Source of the DNA: a virus
Direction: 5' to 3' (one strand)
DNA length: 26,894 nt
IMG/VR virus record: IMGVR_UViG_3300025168_000541
Location: 1-26,894 of that record
The notes beneath the pieces are model-generated. The model ran no database searches. It was not told where the DNA came from and saw only the letters and a list, made by a program, of their open reading frames with translations. Positions 13,643-22,586 of the stretch are shown one piece after another; positions within the stretch are counted from its first letter, which is position 1; each line of letters starts with the position of its first letter. The position numbers and the translations under genes are program-made.

Positions 13643-15298
13643 TTATAATGTTGTTTGCATTTCAACTTCCTGTTGCAGTGTTTGTGCATTGGTGATTTCG
13701 TTTTCAACCACATATGCTTGAATTGGTGGTGTGTCACCACCATCTGCAAATGTTTCTGTCAATTGATTTGGTATCATGTTTTGAAGTGTTCCAACCAAAC
13801 CACTTGTGTTCTCTGGTGGTGGTGGTGTATTTCCACCACTGTCTGGTGATGGTGGTGTTGTTGTGTCATCTGCTGTTTTTAGAATGTTTTTCACTGCACC
13901 CATTCCTTGCAACATGGTTGTCCCTGCAACTACAAAATTGAATGGTGCAGGGACATTTGCAAGTGCATTTGTCACACCAAGATATGTGTTTCGGATTGCG
14001 TTTGCAACTGCAATTCCTTTCCCAATTTTTGAATTTTCACCAAGTAGTCCCGTGATTGCACCAAGACCATCTTGAACCATTTTTTCTTTTGATTCTTGTG
14101 TAAGTTTTTCAACATTTTCTTCTTTCTTTGCATAAGTTTTGTTTATTCCAAGAACTTGTGCATCATATTTTTCAGTGAGTTTTGCAGTGTCTTGTCCATA
14201 TTTTTCTGCTAAAACAAGAAGTGCATCATATTGTGTTTTTGCTTGGTCAAGTTCAAGTTCATGTTTTGAAAGATTTGAGATTCTCAAAAGTTCAAGTTCT
14301 GTCACCGCAATTTCTTGGTCTTTGATTGCTTTGTCATCTGCAATTTTTTGCAATGCATCTGCCTTTTTTTCTTCGGCAATTCTTGAGTTTTCAATTGCTT
14401 GTTTTTCTTGGTCTAATTTTGTGACCGCCTCTTTTCTAATTGAATTGATTTTGTTGTTTAATTCAATTTGTTTTGTGAATGATTCTTGTTTGATATTTGC
14501 AAGAGCAATTTCAAGTTCTGTCAATTTTTCTTTGTCTTCTTCTAGGTTTTCTGACAATGCCATTTCTTCAACTTGTATCCGCACACTTTCTTCTGCATTT
14601 GCAACCCTTTTTGCCAAAAGGTCATTTTCAATTTCAAATGCTCTTTCTGATGCAATCAACCTTTCTTCTGTTGCTTTGCTTTGATCCTCTGCAATCAACT
14701 TCAATTGTTCCACTTCTGCTCTCCTTTGTGCAGTTTCCAGATTGATTTCCCTTTCCGCTTTTCTAAGTGCAATTGCAGATTTAGTTAAATCACTCATTAA
14801 TTTGACATCATTAGATATTTCATCACCTATCCCTTTGAAAGAATCTTTCATGTCTTGCAAACCCTCTTTGCCTTTGCCTGTGAATAACTTGATTAAACCA
14901 CCACCAAATGCAGACATTCGGTCTTTTAGAACACTAAATGTTGCACCAATTTTGGTCATTATGATTTCAAGTTTTTCAGCACCTTTCTGTGTGCTTGTGA
15001 AAGAAGAAATCAAAGTTCCAACAATCACAACAAATGCACCAATTCCTGTTGCTATAAGTCCAACCCTTATTGATGTGAACATCAATTTTGATGCAGTCAT
15101 CACCGCTTTGAAATTTTTCTTTAAACCACCGACTGTCATTCCAAATGCACCAAATGAATCAATCAATTCACCTTGTTCTTTTTTAAGATCTGCCTCCTCT
15201 TTTTTTGCTTTCTTAATAGCCTCAGCAAGTTTGTCAACTTCTTTCTTTCCTTTCTCTGCGCCTTTTACATTAATATTAACATCTACTTCTTCAGCCAT
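13643..15298 (-). CDS. Tail tape measure protein
   Basis: A 551-residue protein. The N-terminus is charged and helical (KKEVDKLAEAIKKAKKEEADLKKE), followed by a hydrophobic helix with Gly (about 74-100, SIRVGLIATGIGAFVVIVGTL), a long coiled coil (about 170-400) and a hydrophobic C-terminal portion with AIRNTYLGVTNALANVPAPF, found in other tape measure proteins. A Pro-rich linker (TTPPSPDSGGNTPPPPEN) lies near 480-500. At 551 residues it is short; at about 1.5 angstrom per residue a tail of roughly 80 nm would be expected. No lysozyme or peptidase domain is seen in it. Confidence 0.82.
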   Translation of the reverse strand: MAEEVDVNINVKGAEKGKKEVDKLAEAIKKAKKEEADLKKEQGELIDSFGAFGMTVGGLKKNFKAVMTASKLMFTSIRVGLIATGIGAFVVIVGTLISSFTSTQKGAEKLEIIMTKIGATFSVLKDRMSAFGGGLIKLFTGKGKEGLQDMKDSFKGIGDEISNDVKLMSDLTKSAIALRKAEREINLETAQRRAEVEQLKLIAEDQSKATEERLIASERAFEIENDLLAKRVANAEESVRIQVEEMALSENLEEDKEKLTELEIALANIKQESFTKQIELNNKINSIRKEAVTKLDQEKQAIENSRIAEEKKADALQKIADDKAIKDQEIAVTELELLRISNLSKHELELDQAKTQYDALLVLAEKYGQDTAKLTEKYDAQVLGINKTYAKKEENVEKLTQESKEKMVQDGLGAITGLLGENSKIGKGIAVANAIRNTYLGVTNALANVPAPFNFVVAGTTMLQGMGAVKNILKTADDTTTPPSPDSGGNTPPPPENTSGLVGTLQNMIPNQLTETFADGGDTPPIQAYVVENEITNAQTLQQEVEMQTTL

Positions 15299-15465
15299 AA
15301 TAGTCTTTTAATTTCATTAAACATTCGTTTTAAACTTGTGTGTCTTTCATTGTGACCATACAAGAACATGTATTCTTTTTGACCATGCAATTCAAATTCA
15401 TTGATTGCTTTGAGTTGTGCCATCATTGACAAACCCATTGCGTTGATATATTTTTTTAATTCCAT
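15283..15465 (-). CDS. Small hypothetical tail-region protein, 60 aa
   Basis: I prefer ATG 15465 (MELKKYINAMGLSMMAQLK) to the GTG at 15513, which would overlap the upstream gene by 58 bases. The product is basic and helical, with YMFLYGHNERH in the middle. It overlaps the tape measure start by 16 bases and the upstream gene by 10, implying coupled translation. The place, directly before the tape measure gene, is where tail chaperones usually sit, but this sequence does not resemble one. Confidence 0.55.
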   Translation of the reverse strand: MELKKYINAMGLSMMAQLKAINEFELHGQKEYMFLYGHNERHTSLKRMFNEIKRLLWLKK

Positions 15466-16181
15466 AGTAATTGATCGTAATTTTGAAACAATAAAGGTGA
15501 ACCATTCTGCCACAATGCCCCACCGCTTTCACCACCTTGATGAAGTCTATGTTCATTTAATACAAAAGTGACTTGTGATGTCCATTCTGTGATTCTTTCC
15601 CCTGTGTTTTTTATAAGCAAACCAACACTTTCTGCGGTTGTTCTTTTGGCTGATGTTGATGATGTGTCATTGTAATTAATATAAACAGAGGGTGTTCCAA
15701 CATTAGAATCTGAAAACCTTGTCACATGAACACCACCTGCAGATCCAATTTGAGTGACACCAGATTCAGTGATCTTGAACAATGTTTCTGAATCTATTTT
15801 GAAACAATTTCCAATTCCACCATCTGTTCCACCAACAATGATTCCTTGTGTTTCTAATTTAATAGAAAAACAACCAGTGAATTTTGGTGCATAGTAATAA
15901 TTTAAAGAACTATTTCCAACCCTTAACACATTAGAACTTGTTTTTGTTGTTCTGCCAAACATAGAAACAGACTGTGTTTCTGAATAGATTGGTGGTGTTT
16001 GGGTGTTTGGTGTGAAAGTGGAAGTTTGGGTTGTCAAACTACTTTCAACCTGTGGAAGTCTTGCTTGTTGATTGACAGAGTTTCCAAATGATGACTGAAA
16101 CTTTCCATTGTTATTTTGACCACCTTGTTGTTTGGTGATTTTTAAAATTTCGCCACTTGTTAATTTTTTTCTAATTGCCAT
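15456..16181 (-). CDS. Virion-associated hypothetical protein, 241 aa
   Basis: Residues 1-85 are Gln/Asn/Ser/Thr-rich and probably disordered (QQGGQNNNGKFQSSFGN). The remainder is beta-rich with short repeating strands: CFSIKLETQGIIVGG, CFKIDSETLFKITESGV, GVHVTRFSDSN. This resembles the shafts of phage tail fibres or tip proteins. It lies between the large baseplate-type gene and the tape measure gene. No family is recognised, and the tail tip role is an inference. Confidence 0.55.
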   Translation of the reverse strand: MAIRKKLTSGEILKITKQQGGQNNNGKFQSSFGNSVNQQARLPQVESSLTTQTSTFTPNTQTPPIYSETQSVSMFGRTTKTSSNVLRVGNSSLNYYYAPKFTGCFSIKLETQGIIVGGTDGGIGNCFKIDSETLFKITESGVTQIGSAGGVHVTRFSDSNVGTPSVYINYNDTSSTSAKRTTAESVGLLIKNTGERITEWTSQVTFVLNEHRLHQGGESGGALWQNGSPLLFQNYDQLLWN

Positions 16182-16192
16182 AATAAATATAT

Positions 16193-19129
16193 TTATCCCT
16201 CAACGAAACCACTTGTATTGCCATCTGAGTTGGTGCCATCAATAATTGGATTGTTACAAATTGCATTTCCACCAAATTCAGTATATGAATATCCAAACGC
16301 AATGCAACATTCTGCAGGAACTAAGAAAGTTTCCGTTATGTTGTCATTTGCATCAATCCAAATCACTGTGTCTGTGTTTCCATAATAGCCTCCAGATGGA
16401 TAATAGTTGCAACCAACATCATCATTCAATTGACTGACTGCATCAATAATTTTCACAAGTTTAACTTTCACACTTGCACCGATTCCTGCTTGATAATTTT
16501 GGATTGATATAACCCTCCAAAACGCATCTTTCACAAAGATTGAATCATTAAATTCAAATTGTGAAATATCAATTTCATCAAGCATGAAATAAGCAATCAT
16601 AATTCTTGATGATGTATTGTATAATTGTGAAATATAGTTTGCCCAGTATAGATTGAAAAATGTGTTTGATAATGATGAAGAATATCCAAATGGAATGTTT
16701 CCAGAACCAAAATTGAATGATTGTCCCCACCTCAATGCTTTGGTGTTTGCGTTCATACCAGTTGTTCCACTTGGTTCTGTCAATGACCTGTCAATATTAA
16801 ACGCACTACAAAGTGGATATTCATTCACACCAACAAGTGATGCAATTCCAAAATGAAAATAGATATTATAATCACTATTATTTGGAACAGGCAATTCAAC
16901 AGGTCTACCACCATAATAGAACAATTTTGGTTTTGTTGCAGGAAAGGTCAAGTTTCCATCATCATCATAACTGTATCCTCTATGAACCAAGATTCTTTCT
17001 GCTGATAAATCAACATCTGATGAAGTCAAAGAAATAGGTGTTTCTTCAACAATGTAAGGTGAAAAGATAGATTCATTTTTTAATGTCTTTCCAGAATTGT
17101 AATTGCTTGAATTATAAATCATATCAAACCGACCATGTGGACTGTTTGATGAATTGAAATCATTGACAAATTTGTTCATGAAATCAACATCTGGCAAATC
17201 TGACAAATGAATTTCTTTGAAACGCATTGATGTTGTCGGTTCATTGATTATTTCTTTTGATGTGTCCAATTTGTCTGTCCATAATTTTATTGAACTATTT
17301 GTTGACAAAAAGTCATTCATGGGTTCAATAATCAAATTGCTTGAATCTTCCTCATTTGTTTTGATTACTAGATTGAACCTGTCTGTCAAGTCTTTCAAAA
17401 GTCCTTTTTGTGACAATGATGGATCAATGCAATTTTGAATATTAATATCTTGCAACATTGTATTGTCATATTGTGATGGTGCGCCATTAATGGTGATAGT
17501 TGTCACACAGTCCACATCATTCACTTGACCAACATATTGTGATGGTTTCCCTAGCAACACCACAATGTTTCCTGCAACCGCCTCAAAACCCCCTGTGCCA
17601 ATGTTAATGACATCATTAGTTGCAGGATTAACCGCAACAACATGAGCCATGATTGTCACTTTTGTTCCAGAAGGTATTGCATAATTTGTGTTAGTTACAA
17701 AAGGAATAGATGGTTGAAAGTCACCATCTGGATATGAAGAACCATCACTGAAATTAATGTTGTTTCTGACACTATCAAAACCACCAAAAGATGATTGATT
17801 TGCAAGAGTGTTTACACCATTAACTTGTGATGCGCCAACAATTTTTGTTGGTGAACTTTGACCATAAACAAGACCATCTTCACCCACAATTTGATAAATC
17901 ACACCAACATTTGACCGCCAATTGTTAACACCAAGTGTTGCAGTTGTTGAATCATCATCTAGTGGTGTGACTAAATCTCCACTGATTTGTTCACAAACTA
18001 CTGAAACATTTGTGTTGATATTAACTTGAAGTTGATTTGTGGTGCATGTGGTTTGAACTTCTATATACATTCCATCAACAATTGTTGCCATGTTTCCCTC
18101 TGCTTGTTGTGGTGGTTCTAGACTTAATGAACCATCATTCCAAGTTAAATTTTGATATGTTTGTGTTGATGTTTCAATTGCTCTCAACATGGGTGTTCCT
18201 GCCAAAGGATTGCTCAGATATGCAGATTGATTAAAAAACATTGCCCTCATGTCTGTATATCCAAATTGTCCCCATGATGGGGTTGAACCAACTTCTGTTG
18301 AAACTATTGATGGTGATGAACCTTGTCCCTCTAAGTGGTTGCAAGTGGTCATGTATAATTTCCTAAAATAAACAGAATCAAAAAAGTTTGATGTCCATGT
18401 ATATCCATTTGTGATGAACATTCTTTCCAAAAGTGTTCTAATTTGAATTGCAGGTTTTTGTTCCGTTAACTTCAAAGAGTTTGTTGGTGCCATTAGGAAA
18501 GAATCAATTGAACCATCTTCAAGTTCGTATTCAAATTCTTCAGTCAAAGTTGAATTGTTTAAATAGTCATTTTCTTGCCAGATCATTGGTGCTGATGCTG
18601 ATGTGATTGGATACACTATTTTTGAACAGTCTGCAACTGTATCATCAAAATTTGCACCCATTGTGTTGTTCCATGATGCTTGAATTGTGCTTGTGTTGAA
18701 AACATGGTTCAAATCTGTGTATCCTGCAAATGCTGAACTTAATGTCTTTTGACCTAACGCGCTGAACAAGTTTGCAACACTACTCAACAATATGACATCA
18801 TAATGTTTTGATTTATTGAAACTACCTTTTAATTGCAAGAAACCTGTGAATTGTTTGACATCATTAACAAACAATGATGCATTGTTTTCTGTTATTGTTG
18901 AAAACCCATTTTCTATATATATAGTATTCGCATTATTCCAATCTTGAAAATATGCATTGTTATTGTCTGTGAAAGGCAACTTGAATGTTTGTGAATAACT
19001 TGATTGTTTGGAGGCAGGATCTTTGATGTCAGTGAAGTTAAAATTCAATGATATATTTGGGAAACTTAATAAGTCCAAAGGATACGAAACTCCATTTCTA
19101 TATGCAACAAGTCTGATTGTCTGTGCCAT
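16193..19129 (-). CDS. Large tail/baseplate hub-like protein
   Basis: A 978-residue protein. The start (RLVAYRNGVSYPLDLL then FTDIKDPASKQSSYSQTFKL) matches a conserved N-terminal module of large tail-tip proteins of Bacteroidota phages. A central region (KGLLKDLTDRFNLVIKTNEE then NLIIEPMNDFLSTN and WTDKLDTSKEI) recalls the hub domain, where a jelly-roll-like ring joins the tail tube to the fibres. The C-terminus has a Cys-rich segment (CNYYPSGGYYG, PAECCIAFGYS). It shares a base with the previous stop (TAATG). Hub versus other distal protein cannot be decided here. Confidence 0.65.
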   Translation of the reverse strand: MAQTIRLVAYRNGVSYPLDLLSFPNISLNFNFTDIKDPASKQSSYSQTFKLPFTDNNNAYFQDWNNANTIYIENGFSTITENNASLFVNDVKQFTGFLQLKGSFNKSKHYDVILLSSVANLFSALGQKTLSSAFAGYTDLNHVFNTSTIQASWNNTMGANFDDTVADCSKIVYPITSASAPMIWQENDYLNNSTLTEEFEYELEDGSIDSFLMAPTNSLKLTEQKPAIQIRTLLERMFITNGYTWTSNFFDSVYFRKLYMTTCNHLEGQGSSPSIVSTEVGSTPSWGQFGYTDMRAMFFNQSAYLSNPLAGTPMLRAIETSTQTYQNLTWNDGSLSLEPPQQAEGNMATIVDGMYIEVQTTCTTNQLQVNINTNVSVVCEQISGDLVTPLDDDSTTATLGVNNWRSNVGVIYQIVGEDGLVYGQSSPTKIVGASQVNGVNTLANQSSFGGFDSVRNNINFSDGSSYPDGDFQPSIPFVTNTNYAIPSGTKVTIMAHVVAVNPATNDVINIGTGGFEAVAGNIVVLLGKPSQYVGQVNDVDCVTTITINGAPSQYDNTMLQDINIQNCIDPSLSQKGLLKDLTDRFNLVIKTNEEDSSNLIIEPMNDFLSTNSSIKLWTDKLDTSKEIINEPTTSMRFKEIHLSDLPDVDFMNKFVNDFNSSNSPHGRFDMIYNSSNYNSGKTLKNESIFSPYIVEETPISLTSSDVDLSAERILVHRGYSYDDDGNLTFPATKPKLFYYGGRPVELPVPNNSDYNIYFHFGIASLVGVNEYPLCSAFNIDRSLTEPSGTTGMNANTKALRWGQSFNFGSGNIPFGYSSSLSNTFFNLYWANYISQLYNTSSRIMIAYFMLDEIDISQFEFNDSIFVKDAFWRVISIQNYQAGIGASVKVKLVKIIDAVSQLNDDVGCNYYPSGGYYGNTDTVIWIDANDNITETFLVPAECCIAFGYSYTEFGGNAICNNPIIDGTNSDGNTSGFVEG

Positions 19130-20607
19130 TAGTTATTATTATTTAATGAATTTGAATATTCAATTTCAAATGTATATTGAATTTGCAACCTATCCTTTCC
19201 TTTTTCTTTCATCACAAATGATTTGTTTGAAATGATAACCGATTGTGAAACAGGAACAACAGAACCAGATTCAATTATCATCACATTGTTTGATTGAAAC
19301 AAACTTTCCAAAAACACACTTTCTTCTTGTGTGATAAATTGAGTTGTTAATGTTGATTTCAATTTTGATGTGGTGTTGTATGTTCTTGTTCCGCCTTGCC
19401 AATTTTGATAGTCAAATGAATTTCCAGAATCTAATGATTCAGAACCAATCAATTCACTGTAATTCATTCTGTCACTTGCAATTGTCTGTGTTTGTCCTGC
19501 ATTGAAATTGAAATAATCCCAACCACCAACACTGTTTGACCAACCAAGCCTAACAATATTGGCTCCTTTGCAATTTTCATTTCCAACAAAATCTTTCACA
19601 AAATAATAAGTTACACTTTTAAATGCAAACGCACTGTTTTTAAATACAATTGTATAATATGACCACCCCACATTTGCACTGTCAGATGGGTTTGCATCTG
19701 TGTCAATTGTTTGATTTTCAAGGTTCCCAGTTCCAACACCTGCAAAAAGTAAAAATTCAGAATCAATGGTTGCTGATGTCGGAACTTGTCCACCATTTGT
19801 TGCGTTTTGACTGATTGTTGTTGTGCTTAGTTGCAAACCATCTTTGTCAAAATATGTGACTATCATTTTTGTAATATCAGAACCCCAACCACTCTTGTTC
19901 ATGAAACCTAGTATGTGATAATCGGTTAATGAATTTAGATAATTGATGCGACCATTTAAGATTGCACCACCACCAATTTCTTTGTTTTGATGTCTAGTGT
20001 CATTGAATGTTTCTGTAAGGTCAGAAAAAGCCAATGATGTGATTGATGAACCATTGTAATATGAAACAAGTGGGTTTGTTATTGATGAATATTCAAATGT
20101 TCCAAATGATGAAAGCGAAAAATACATGGACAAAGTGACAGGTGAACTAGTTTGTTCAATTGGTGCGGATTCTGATGTTGTTGCATACTCATAGGTTGCT
20201 TTGACAACAATGGTTCTGATTGTATTGTCATTTAATGAAAACAATGTTGCAGGTGCATTCACTCCGATTTTGTGAATCTCTTTTGAGGTTGCATTTGAGT
20301 TTTTGAAAGTTGCTTGTAATTGAGTGTTCACAATACTCCTTAAATCAAAAATAGCATTGGAATTTGTGGTTGTTGAAAACATGTTTGGTGACTGTCTAAG
20401 TGTTGCAAGTATATTTGCATCAACCACCGCATTTGCATAAATTCTTAAAATAAACCTAAATTTAAACCATGATGAAATATCTGATGATTGCTTGACAACT
20501 ATGGGTGCAATCGGTTTCCAATTTATTGGCAAGGGTGAATCTTCTGTTTGTGTTCCTGTAAGTGTAACAGTTTCTTGTGGTGGTATTTGAATGATTGATA
20601 GTGCCAT
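19129..20607 (-). CDS. Tail/baseplate structural protein, 492 aa
   Basis: A 492-residue beta-rich protein, starting IIQIPPQETVTLTGTQ with an early FKFRFILRIYA strand. Towards the C-terminus it has IVRLGWSNSVGGWDYFNF, a motif I associate with conserved distal tail proteins of Bacteroidota phages, followed by VVPVSQSVIISNKSFVMKE. The C-terminal part may be a Dit-like ring domain, to which the next gene's hub attaches. The gene lies between the tail completion protein and the hub-like protein, which supports a baseplate role. The exact family is not proven. Confidence 0.6.
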   Translation of the reverse strand: MALSIIQIPPQETVTLTGTQTEDSPLPINWKPIAPIVVKQSSDISSWFKFRFILRIYANAVVDANILATLRQSPNMFSTTTNSNAIFDLRSIVNTQLQATFKNSNATSKEIHKIGVNAPATLFSLNDNTIRTIVVKATYEYATTSESAPIEQTSSPVTLSMYFSLSSFGTFEYSSITNPLVSYYNGSSITSLAFSDLTETFNDTRHQNKEIGGGAILNGRINYLNSLTDYHILGFMNKSGWGSDITKMIVTYFDKDGLQLSTTTISQNATNGGQVPTSATIDSEFLLFAGVGTGNLENQTIDTDANPSDSANVGWSYYTIVFKNSAFAFKSVTYYFVKDFVGNENCKGANIVRLGWSNSVGGWDYFNFNAGQTQTIASDRMNYSELIGSESLDSGNSFDYQNWQGGTRTYNTTSKLKSTLTTQFITQEESVFLESLFQSNNVMIIESGSVVPVSQSVIISNKSFVMKEKGKDRLQIQYTFEIEYSNSLNNNN

Positions 20608-20609
20608 AA

Positions 20610-21215
20610 TTAAACGAAATAATCTTCTGTTTTTAAATTCTCAACAAGGTCTTTTGCATAAGACTTTCCAAGATTGATTGTCAACTCTTTGATGTTTTTT
20701 TTAAGTGTTATTGAAAAGAAACCCGTTCCTGCAATAGAATTATATGAACCACCTTGTCCAAGTCCTTGTCTATATATAGCAATTGCAATTGCCATTTTCA
20801 AACTCTGTCTTGAAACAAACCGACCTTTTGCATCTCTTGTTTCTTCTGGTAATTTTTGAACTGTCCACCTATCAATTGCACTTGGATTGATCATCTTAAA
20901 GTTTCCAGAGAATGAAGGTGTTTTATTGAAACCAAATATTGACTTTGCAAAGGCACTTTGTTGACCTTGCAATTGTGTTTTCATTTTTAATGGTTTGCCA
21001 TTCTTGAATTTTTGCCCTGTTCCTTTCACACCCATATCCACAAAGGCAAGTGCAAGTGGCATTGTGAATGTAAGTTTTAATTTTTTGTCAAAACTACCAA
21101 GAACAGTTGAAGTGATTTCATCTGCAAGGCTTGAACCTTTTGCCTTTTTTTTTGTGTCTGCTATTTGTTTTTTTGCAAACCCCTGCATCACTCTGATTGA
21201 ATTTTCAAATGCCAT
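20610..21215 (-). CDS. Tail completion / HK97 gp10-like protein
   Basis: A 201-residue basic protein with conserved-looking GVKGTGQKFKNGKPLKMK and DAKGRFVSRQSLKMAIAIAI segments, followed by GTGFFSITLKKNIKEL. Proteins with this GRFVSRxSL..AIA pattern lie near tail genes in Bacteroidota phages and probably complete the tail or the neck, like the HK97 gp10 group. It overlaps the previous gene at a TAATG junction and is followed after two bases by the baseplate gene. Confidence 0.55.
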   Translation of the reverse strand: MAFENSIRVMQGFAKKQIADTKKKAKGSSLADEITSTVLGSFDKKLKLTFTMPLALAFVDMGVKGTGQKFKNGKPLKMKTQLQGQQSAFAKSIFGFNKTPSFSGNFKMINPSAIDRWTVQKLPEETRDAKGRFVSRQSLKMAIAIAIYRQGLGQGGSYNSIAGTGFFSITLKKNIKELTINLGKSYAKDLVENLKTEDYFV

Positions 21216-21760
21216 TATGAATTAGGTGTTATTGGAACAATGCAAAGATTGTTGTCGTTATTAACTACAATTGAAAATGAACCAGACCAACCACACAACA
21301 TGTTTGAAAACCTTGCATTGAATGGTGTCAATGTTATAGGTAAAACAATGTCTGTTCTACTGTCTGCCCATGATGTTGATTGTGTTGCTTGTCTGAATTC
21401 TGCAATCACATCTTTCATGATTTGTAATGTATTTGAATACGCATCATCAACTGCATTAGAATAAATACTTTGATATTGATTTGCAATTGTTCCTGTGTCA
21501 AGTCCTTCATTGTTTTCAATGATTCTGTCTGCAACTATAATGTCAAATGTGTATGTCAATGTTCCAATGTCAACTGTTGCAGGTTGTGGTTCTGCATATA
21601 ACAATGGAAATCTTATTGAATCAAGTTTTTCAATATCCACATTATCAAGTTGACCAGAATTAAATGATTGCAATTGCAAGTGATTTTGTGCAATTGTTCT
21701 GAATGTATCAACAATGTTTCTGAATGTGATGTTGTTTTTTGAGTTGTATATATTAGCCAT
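21215..21760 (-). CDS. Putative tail terminator-like protein
   Basis: A 181-residue protein with an N-terminal helix (NIVDTFRTIAQNHLQLQSF), strands around RFPLLYAEPQPATVDIGTLTYTFDIIV, and a helix with DDAYSNTLQIMKDVIAEFRQ before beta strands LPITLTPFNARFSNMLCGW. The alternation of helix, central sheet and a C-terminal sheet matches the small alpha/beta fold of tail terminators, which cap the tail tube. The gene starts at a TAATG junction with the frameshift extension. Assignment rests on predicted topology and position. Confidence 0.5.
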   Translation of the reverse strand: MANIYNSKNNITFRNIVDTFRTIAQNHLQLQSFNSGQLDNVDIEKLDSIRFPLLYAEPQPATVDIGTLTYTFDIIVADRIIENNEGLDTGTIANQYQSIYSNAVDDAYSNTLQIMKDVIAEFRQATQSTSWADSRTDIVLPITLTPFNARFSNMLCGWSGSFSIVVNNDNNLCIVPITPNS

Positions 21761-22041
21761 TATGCAATTTGATTTGGGTTAGATTGTTTTTTTTCAAGAA
21801 TGAATTTGTCTTGTTTATAAGACAAGAATGTCAATGCTTGATACAATTTCAATTCAGTTACTTTGTCCATGTTTAAAATATTGCCATTTGCTAATTCATA
21901 TATTATTGGATACCATTTCCATTTTTCTTGATACCTTGTTTCTGTTGTCACTCTCCTTTCATTTGGTTTGCCCTCATTTTGAACTACTTGAGTTTTGCCA
22001 AATATTTGTTGAAATCTCTTGAAAGTGGTTCGCCTAAAGCA
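21760..22041 (-). CDS. -1 frame extension of the tail assembly chaperone (frameshift product C-terminus)
   Basis: Read in the -1 frame relative to the gene above it, the sequence is open from the slippery run to TAA at 21762-21760, giving 93 residues that start CFRRTTFKRFQQIFGKTQ and continue with KWKWYPIIYELANGNILNMD. The stretch from 21951 is usually taken as a separate GTG-started ORF of 63 residues, but the reading frame stays open for 144 bases upstream of that GTG and beyond the slippery run, and the first ATG is far inside. A WYPIIYELA motif is typical of the C-terminal extension of phage tail chaperones. The joined protein would have 265 residues. Confidence 0.75.
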   Translation of the reverse strand, partial: CFRRTTFKRFQQIFGKTQVVQNEGKPNERRVTTETRYQEKWKWYPIIYELANGNILNMDKVTELKLYQALTFLSYKQDKFILEKKQSNPNQIA

Positions 22042-22556
22042 AAAAAAAAACTTAACACACCAAGAACATTGTGCATTGGAAAGGATAAGAACAATTCATC
22101 ATTTTCTGGTGTTGGTGAGTATGGTTCAATTGTGTATCTTTCAAACCTATCAACATCATCAATTATTGGTCTATATAGTATTGCCATCACTTTGTGCAAG
22201 TTTTTCATCATATCATCTTCACAGTATGTTTCAAGGTCAACAAATTCACCTGTGGTCATGTTTGATAAGTTTGGAATAATTGCATATTTTCTTTTGTTAA
22301 ACATGATATTTTTTTCAATTTGTTGTTCTGTGTGTTCTGTGTCAATCATTTTAATGATTATACTATAAATGCGTTTTAAGTCTTTTAAACCAATTTGTTT
22401 CGTTTCCTTTGTGTTTATATTACAAAAGATTGAAACACTACCAATCATCTTCTTTTCGTTACTCTTGTCCGATTCAATCAATTCCATAAATCTTTGGTAT
22501 TGTTGGATTGTGACATCTTTCCAATTGTTTGGAACACTTAATTTCAATTTCTTCAT
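21984..22556 (-). CDS. Tail assembly chaperone-like protein (short form)
   Basis: A 190-residue protein beginning MKKLKLSVPNNWKDVTIQQY, with helices QRFMELIESD, KDLKRIYSIIIKMI, then RKYAIIPNLSNMTTGEFVDLETYC and the helix NLHKVMAILYRPI. This is a conserved Bacteroidota phage protein that I would place in the tail chaperone (G/GT-like) role. Near the end VLSFFFALG is encoded by ten T residues (22050-22041), and the normal reading gives 18 more residues to TAG. A -1 slip here yields the longer form with the extension at 21760-22041, as in lambda G/GT. The ATG is preceded directly by the conserved motif at 22556-22570. Confidence 0.7.
   Translation of the reverse strand: MKKLKLSVPNNWKDVTIQQYQRFMELIESDKSNEKKMIGSVSIFCNINTKETKQIGLKDLKRIYSIIIKMIDTEHTEQQIEKNIMFNKRKYAIIPNLSNMTTGEFVDLETYCEDDMMKNLHKVMAILYRPIIDDVDRFERYTIEPYSPTPENDELFLSFPMHNVLGVLSFFFALGEPLSRDFNKYLAKLK
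22041..22050 (-). other. Probable -1 slippery site (ten-T run)
   Basis: Minus-strand reading is AGT TTT TTT TTT GCT in the zero frame; a -1 step gives TTT TTT TTT TGC TTT AGG, which joins the open -1 frame. The run allows ribosomal slippage at T TTT TTT or RNA polymerase slippage. No strong downstream hairpin is obvious. Confidence 0.75.
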
Positions 22557-22570
22557 TTTTTATAAATATA
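22556..22570 (-). repeat. Conserved 15-bp leader motif, copy 3
   Basis: TATATTTATAAAAAA on the minus strand, with its last A being the A of ATG 22556, in the 30-base gap after the terminase gene. It is identical to copies 1 and 2, although it sits closer to the start codon. Confidence 0.75.
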
Positions 22571-22586
22571 AATATTTAATTTTTGT

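Noticed and set aside
14742-15311. A long plus-strand open frame (189 codons) across the tape measure gene
   Set aside because: It is antisense to a well-supported gene and codes for a low-complexity Ser/Phe/Leu/Ile-rich sequence, as expected from the strong codon bias of the real gene. The same applies to plus-strand frames at 14139-14684 and 12139-12573.
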